Shown here: positions 6,026-9,102 of the stretch, one piece after another
Layout: every line of letters starts with the position of its first letter
How positions within the stretch are numbered: the stretch's first letter is position 1
Assembly: GCA_934699065.1 (NCBI GenBank)
Contig: CAKUWD010000116.1
Span: forward strand, 1 to 9,102
Direction of reading: 5' to 3'
From: an uncultured Treponema sp.
GTDB lineage: Bacteria > Spirochaetota > Spirochaetia > Treponematales > Treponemataceae
DNA length: 9,102 nt
Made by a program: the position numbers and the translations under genes
Notes under the pieces: generated by a model
Databases searched by the model: none
What the model was told of the DNA's origin: nothing
The model's input: only the letters and a program-made list of their open reading frames with translations

Positions 6026-6928
6026 CTATTCCTCTATTTTCCATTCTTCAATAAATTCAATTATTCTTTTAAAACTATCCTGTCTTGCTTCTTCACATTC
6101 CTTTGGATATTTCTTTTCGGCGGGCAGCATGTGATTCAAGGCCCATTTTGCATAACCGGTCATTTCGTCCAGGCCGTCTGTAAGAGCATGACTGGCTTTT
6201 TCATAAATGTGTGCTTCATAACGATAGGGATAATGATTTTCTTCAAGCCGCTTCATCATACGGGGAACTGCTTCATCACTTGGCCATGCATCATCATCTT
6301 TTGCCGCAAGAAACAAAACATCAGCATGCATATTTTCAACCTTGATTCTGGACTCGTCTTTGAGCGGATTATGATCGTAACCGTATCTCATAAAACGCTT
6401 TAGCCCATATTTTTTATCCTTCATAGCACCTTTAAAAATGCGGAGCAAGCCTTCATCAATCAAAGTCCATGGAGAATATGGTATGTCCTCGTCGTGCCAG
6501 GTATAAACTGATTTTCCTAATCTCTTAAAACTATTCGTGGTTCCTTCCATCACATAATCAAAAGGAACTATTGGTATGACACAATTAATTTCGGGAATTA
6601 AAGAAGCGGCAAGAAGTGTGTACCCCGCTCCAGTAGAGGCCGACGTCATAGCAATCCCCTTTATCCCTTTTTCCTCTTTCAGCCATTTAACAGCTTTCTC
6701 AACATAATCAACCGGAACAGAAACAAGATTTTTTGAAAGACCTTTCCACATATAAAAGCCAAGGACAAGAACGTTGTAGCCTGCATTGCGTAAAAAACGA
6801 CACATAGAAACACTTGTCTTTTCATCGCAACTTGCACCGCCCGCAGCAATAATTGCTTTTTCAGGAGCCTTTGTTCCCGGAAAATACAGGCCGACAAAAC
6901 CGTTTTTTTCTAAAGTACATCGTTCCAT
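6026..6928 (-). CDS. Alpha/beta hydrolase, acyl-CoA thioesterase (BAAT_C) type
   Basis: The start is placed at the ATG at 6928, 9 bases after CAGGA; a TTG at 6946 would also be in frame but has no good site. The 300-residue product lacks a signal peptide. The nucleophile elbow appears as TSASTGAG (95-102), with Ser98 as nucleophile and Ser96 where most hydrolases have Gly. It is followed by LLAASLIPEINCVIPIVPF, as in the C-terminal domain of bile-acid-CoA:amino-acid N-acyltransferase/acyl-CoA thioesterases (PF08840). The likely acid is within KDDDAWPS (Asp211-213) and the base is His247 in KASHAL. Relatives hydrolyse or transfer acyl groups from thioesters; the substrate here is unknown. It follows the LCM-type methyltransferase gene after 27 bases and is followed by the membrane protein after 2 bases. 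Confidence 0.8.
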   Translation of the reverse strand: MERCTLEKNGFVGLYFPGTKAPEKAIIAAGGASCDEKTSVSMCRFLRNAGYNVLVLGFYMWKGLSKNLVSVPVDYVEKAVKWLKEEKGIKGIAMTSASTGAGYTLLAASLIPEINCVIPIVPFDYVMEGTTNSFKRLGKSVYTWHDEDIPYSPWTLIDEGLLRIFKGAMKDKKYGLKRFMRYGYDHNPLKDESRIKVENMHADVLFLAAKDDDAWPSDEAVPRMMKRLEENHYPYRYEAHIYEKASHALTDGLDEMTGYAKWALNHMLPAEKKYPKECEEARQDSFKRIIEFIEEWKIEE

Positions 6929-6955
6929 TTCACATATTCCTGTCAATCACACATA

Positions 6956-7795
6956 TTAAAAACAAATTTTCACAATTCTCATTCTTACCGATTTTTCGCA
7001 GAATCTTATCATCAGTTTGTGAAAAAAGCTTACGTCTTTGTAGATGTCTCTGTAGCCGCGCATGTAGCTTCTGGAGCTGACAGATTTGAATGATGACCAT
7101 GTATAAAGGGTGTCTTCATCTTCCAAAGAGAAGAACGCACTTACATCTTTTATTCCAGCTTCTTTGAGCCAGGTTTTTGTCATAAGTTTTGCGCCTCGTT
7201 GATTGCAGCTGTCGAACACAAGAACACTGCCAGGAAACTTTTCTGCCATTTTGCAGACAAGTTTTTTTACTTCTTCTGTTTTGAAATAGTAGAATACACC
7301 GGAAGCAAAAAAAACTGCGCCGTTTTTTACATCATTTGATTCGGTAATTTTGTCCATCCAGGAAAAGTCGTTTAAATCACATGCAAGATTTTCTTCTCGT
7401 TCTCCTTCGAGCAAAAGTTCGTTTCGCACTTTTATAACATCAGGCATGTCAATGTTGAATCCGTGGCTGCTTCCGTTGTCGCATTTTCTAAAGGTGTCAT
7501 CAAGACCGCAACCAAGATTAACAACAGACGCATTTGGATGATTTGTCAGATAATCACGAACTTCCCAAGCCAAGTCATATTGCCTCTGTGCCACTTCAAG
7601 AGCTCCAAACAATCCAACTGAACTATTCATCTTTTTTGCCTTCGCAGCGAAATCATAGTCAAGCATTCCGCAAATACGAACAGCCTCTTGATCATTAAAA
7701 AGCTGTGGAAATTTTTCTGAACAAACTTTTCGTGCAAACAACGGAATTATCAATGTTTCCTGTACAGTGTTTCTTTCAATATGATATTTTTTCAT
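6956..7795 (-). CDS. LCM/TcmP-type SAM-dependent methyltransferase
   Basis: I choose the ATG at 7795, which overlaps the preceding TGA as ATGA and has GGAG 10 bases upstream, inside the previous gene. The open frame reaches further (to 7876) but only by overlapping that gene. The 279-residue product shows the COG3315 pattern: an N-terminal helical lead (PLFARKVCSEKFP, 18-30), then motif I VVNLGCGLDDTF (91-102), the acidic second strand FNIDMPDVIKVRNELL (113-128), and FASGVFYYF (163-171) at motif IV. Relatives include leucine carboxyl methyltransferases and the polyketide O-methyltransferase TcmP, which methylate carboxyl or hydroxyl oxygens. Its coupling to a second methyltransferase suggests two steps on the same or related compounds. 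Substrate not identifiable. Confidence 0.85.
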   Translation of the reverse strand: MKKYHIERNTVQETLIIPLFARKVCSEKFPQLFNDQEAVRICGMLDYDFAAKAKKMNSSVGLFGALEVAQRQYDLAWEVRDYLTNHPNASVVNLGCGLDDTFRKCDNGSSHGFNIDMPDVIKVRNELLLEGEREENLACDLNDFSWMDKITESNDVKNGAVFFASGVFYYFKTEEVKKLVCKMAEKFPGSVLVFDSCNQRGAKLMTKTWLKEAGIKDVSAFFSLEDEDTLYTWSSFKSVSSRSYMRGYRDIYKDVSFFHKLMIRFCEKSVRMRIVKICF

Positions 7796-8406
7796 AGCAT
7801 TTTTTCTCCTTTTATACATTCCGCATACATCAAATCGATACGACCTGGAACAACTTTGCTTGCAGTGATTTTCCAACCGTTACTTTCAATGAAAGTTTTG
7901 AACTCTTCAGCGGTCCACTGGTGAGCAAAATTCACACCCAGAGCTTTTAAGAGCTTTGCCCAAAGATTTTCTTTTTTCTCTGAGGTTCGATGAATAAAGG
8001 TCGGGCAGATAAGAAGTCCGCCGTTTACGAGTACACGGTCAATTTCAGATAAAACCTTCTCCGGATTCGGCACTACGTGAAGGGCATTTGCAATAATCAC
8101 GACATCAAAAAATTTATCTTCATAATGCAGATCGCTGGCATCCGCAATTTCAAAAGTTACGTTAGAGGGTACTTTCCCCTTCTTCGCCTGCTCAATCATT
8201 TCAGAGGAAAAATCTGTTGCAACAATTCTTTCTGCAGACCAGGCTACATTTTTAGCTATCATTCCAGGGCCAGTTGCAAGTTCAAGAACCTTCTTCCCCA
8301 TCACCGCATCTGCAATATGCTTGTACATATAATCATAAATATTTTTCTGCGATTTCATTGCCAGTGAATAAATCGGCGCAAATCTATCCCAAATTGTTTT
8401 ACTCAT
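7792..8406 (-). CDS. Class I SAM-dependent methyltransferase, UbiE/Methyltransf_11 type
   Basis: 204 residues from the ATG at 8406, with a perfect GGAGG 5 bases upstream. SAM-binding motif I is VLELATGPGMIAKN (40-53), the acidic residue after strand 2 is in ATDFSSEMIEQAKK (63-76), motif II is IADASDL (87-93), and motif IV/post II is ANALHVVPNPEKVL (106-119), then EIDRVLVNGGLLICPTF. This is the small soluble methyltransferase fold common to UbiE and many phospholipid, quinone and natural-product enzymes, so the substrate cannot be inferred. Its TGA overlaps the start of the LCM-type methyltransferase. A 13-base gap separates it from the small hydrophobic ORF upstream. Confidence 0.9.
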   Translation of the reverse strand: MSKTIWDRFAPIYSLAMKSQKNIYDYMYKHIADAVMGKKVLELATGPGMIAKNVAWSAERIVATDFSSEMIEQAKKGKVPSNVTFEIADASDLHYEDKFFDVVIIANALHVVPNPEKVLSEIDRVLVNGGLLICPTFIHRTSEKKENLWAKLLKALGVNFAHQWTAEEFKTFIESNGWKITASKVVPGRIDLMYAECIKGEKML

Positions 8407-8419
8407 ACAAACCTCCAGA

Positions 8420-8491
8420 TTATTTTACTAGCATAAAAACACCAACCAAAAGCATACTAAGAAATGGATACGCAATTATTGGGTTAATCAT
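8420..8491 (-). CDS. Possible 23-residue single-helix membrane peptide
   Basis: An ATG at 8491 begins 9 bases after the TAG of the DUF6796-like gene. AGGA (8502-8499), overlapping that stop codon, lies 7 bases upstream. The peptide starts MINPII, is hydrophobic almost throughout with a core around PFLSMLLVGVF, and ends in LVK, so it could form one membrane helix with a positive end. Its TAA is followed at once by the GGAGG of the methyltransferase gene. This neat fit (ribosome binding site, ORF, stop, next site) fills 72 of the 94 intergenic bases. Against it: a frame this short can occur by chance, and I recognise no homologue. Confidence 0.45.
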   Translation of the reverse strand: MINPIIAYPFLSMLLVGVFMLVK

Positions 8492-8500
8492 ATATTTTTC

Positions 8501-9102
8501 CTAAAGCAGATTCAGCATTCCAATCAATCCAAACATTCCAAGTCCAAGACTCGGCATTATGATTCCCGGTAAATCCTGAAACTTTACCGGGTTTATTTTA
8601 CGACAAGTAATTCCAAAAATCAGGAAAACAAGAGGATTCAAAATCACGCAGATTTTCGGGACATCAAGCACCCCTGCCACAATCGCAATAATCACCGTAA
8701 CTGTTGGAGCCAGCAAACTAATGTAGCCGGTAATAAATGGCACAGCAACCTGTTTGTAAATCTTTTCCAAAATATCATCGGCAATCTCCAGACTTCCACG
8801 TTTCATCGCCCCTTTGTAAATCAGAGCCTGAAGGCAGCAAAGAGAATGAATCAGGATTCCTGCAAAAGAACCGAAATAACCGAAGCCCAGTGTGAGATAA
8901 CCTAGTAGCGGACGAACTTCTGCAATCTGCATTCCAAGGGAATAAAAGCCAAGACAAACAAGAGCATCGCCAATAAGCGCAAGAGCAATAGACCAGCCGA
9001 ATCTCCAGTCTGTCATTTTTGTCCAGTTGCTGTCGATGTTTTTTGAAGTCCCCAGCTTCTGATTTCCACGTCCCTTCAAATCAAAAAGAATATCGCCAGT
9101 AG
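8501..9102 (-). CDS. DUF6796-like multi-pass membrane protein, 5' end beyond the window
   Basis: A TTG at 9079 could serve as start, but the frame stays open to the right edge (reading TGDILFD before it). That sequence looks like the end of an N-terminal helix followed by the family's loop, so the gene very probably starts outside the window. About 199 codons are visible. After the polar stretch KGRGNQKLGTSK...NWTKMTDWRFGW come about five helices: SIALALIGDALVCLGFYSLG, a long Gly-rich pair around GYLTLGFGYFGSFAGILIHS, a segment around FITGYISLLAPTVTVIIAIV, one around ILNPLVFLIFGITC, and the C-terminal LGLGMFGLIGMLNLL. I assign DUF6796 from memory of its GD(I/M)L...NW...RFG pattern. Function unknown. 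It is the first visible gene of the methyltransferase unit. Confidence 0.65.
   Translation of the reverse strand, partial: TGDILFDLKGRGNQKLGTSKNIDSNWTKMTDWRFGWSIALALIGDALVCLGFYSLGMQIAEVRPLLGYLTLGFGYFGSFAGILIHSLCCLQALIYKGAMKRGSLEIADDILEKIYKQVAVPFITGYISLLAPTVTVIIAIVAGVLDVPKICVILNPLVFLIFGITCRKINPVKFQDLPGIIMPSLGLGMFGLIGMLNLL
8565..8591. repeat. Perfect 9-bp inverted repeat inside the DUF6796-like gene
   Basis: CCCGGTAAA (8565-8573) and TTTACCGGG (8583-8591) flank a 9-base loop. It encodes part of NPVKFQDLPGII on the minus strand. On the plus strand it is followed by TTTATTTTA, so it resembles a weak intrinsic terminator there, but no plus-strand gene is present. It may simply be coding coincidence. 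Confidence 0.5.

Noticed and set aside
7796..7876. Longer start for the LCM-type methyltransferase at 7876
   Set aside because: It would overlap 85 bases of the preceding methyltransferase and adds a basic, Cys-rich tail unlike the family. The ATGA overlap with GGAG upstream supports 7795.
8421..8452. Promoter-like TTGGTT-N16-TAAAAT before the UbiE-type methyltransferase
   Set aside because: Transcription would start within or almost at the ribosome binding site, and the bases are explained by the small ORF; the -35 match is poor.
1..9102. CRISPR array, tRNA or rRNA gene, insertion sequence, prophage or defence genes
   Set aside because: The only direct repeats are the coding 21- and 24-bp arrays. 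No transposase, integrase, nuclease or stable-RNA sequence is recognisable, and almost every base is accounted for by the minus-strand genes.

Overview
All credible genes lie on the minus strand, so the window reads right to left from 9102 to 1. The DNA is AT-rich and the genes are tightly packed, with Shine-Dalgarno sites (GGAGG, AAGGAG, AGGA) and several stop/start overlaps. Gene content and the two kinds of palindromic repeat inside one gene fit an anaerobic, host-associated bacterium. My best guess is a gut or rumen Treponema, with a clostridial Firmicute as the alternative. No rRNA, tRNA, CRISPR array, transposase or phage gene is visible.

Right part (9102 to about 5535): a 5'-truncated multi-pass membrane protein (DUF6796-like) is followed by an unannotated 23-residue hydrophobic ORF with its own ribosome binding site. 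Next come two consecutive SAM-dependent methyltransferases of different families (UbiE/Methyltransf_11-like, then LCM/TcmP-like), an alpha/beta hydrolase of the acyl-CoA thioesterase (BAAT_C) type, and a four-helix membrane protein of unknown function. An AraC-family regulator (5522 to 4800) follows after 12 bases. The spacing suggests one transcription unit, perhaps modifying, hydrolysing or sensing a small molecule; the substrate cannot be read from the sequence.

Middle: a second, unrelated alpha/beta hydrolase (4730 to 3546) has a 69-base upstream gap with a plausible promoter. Its start is reassigned to 4730 because of an AAGGAG site.

Left part (3541 to 1): a 31-base palindrome abuts the start of a four-gene unit: a DUF454/YbaN-like membrane protein, a YgbA-like cysteine-rich protein (nitrous-oxide-stimulated promoter family), and two CydD/CydC-like ABC exporter half-transporters, the last cut by the window edge. 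Three consecutive junctions have no gap or 4-base ATGA overlaps. In other bacteria YgbA responds to nitric oxide and CydDC exports cysteine/glutathione, so a nitrosative or thiol-redox role is a reasonable inference.

The most striking DNA is in the CydD-like gene, which carries two different palindromic repeats read in frame. A 25-bp one encodes VVEPVETT near the N terminus. A complex of about 160 bp between Walker A and the Q-loop consists of a 68-bp multi-hairpin palindrome, a 24-bp partial duplication on one side and a degenerate 21-bp tandem array on the other. Together these add roughly 53 residues to the ATPase domain without breaking the frame.
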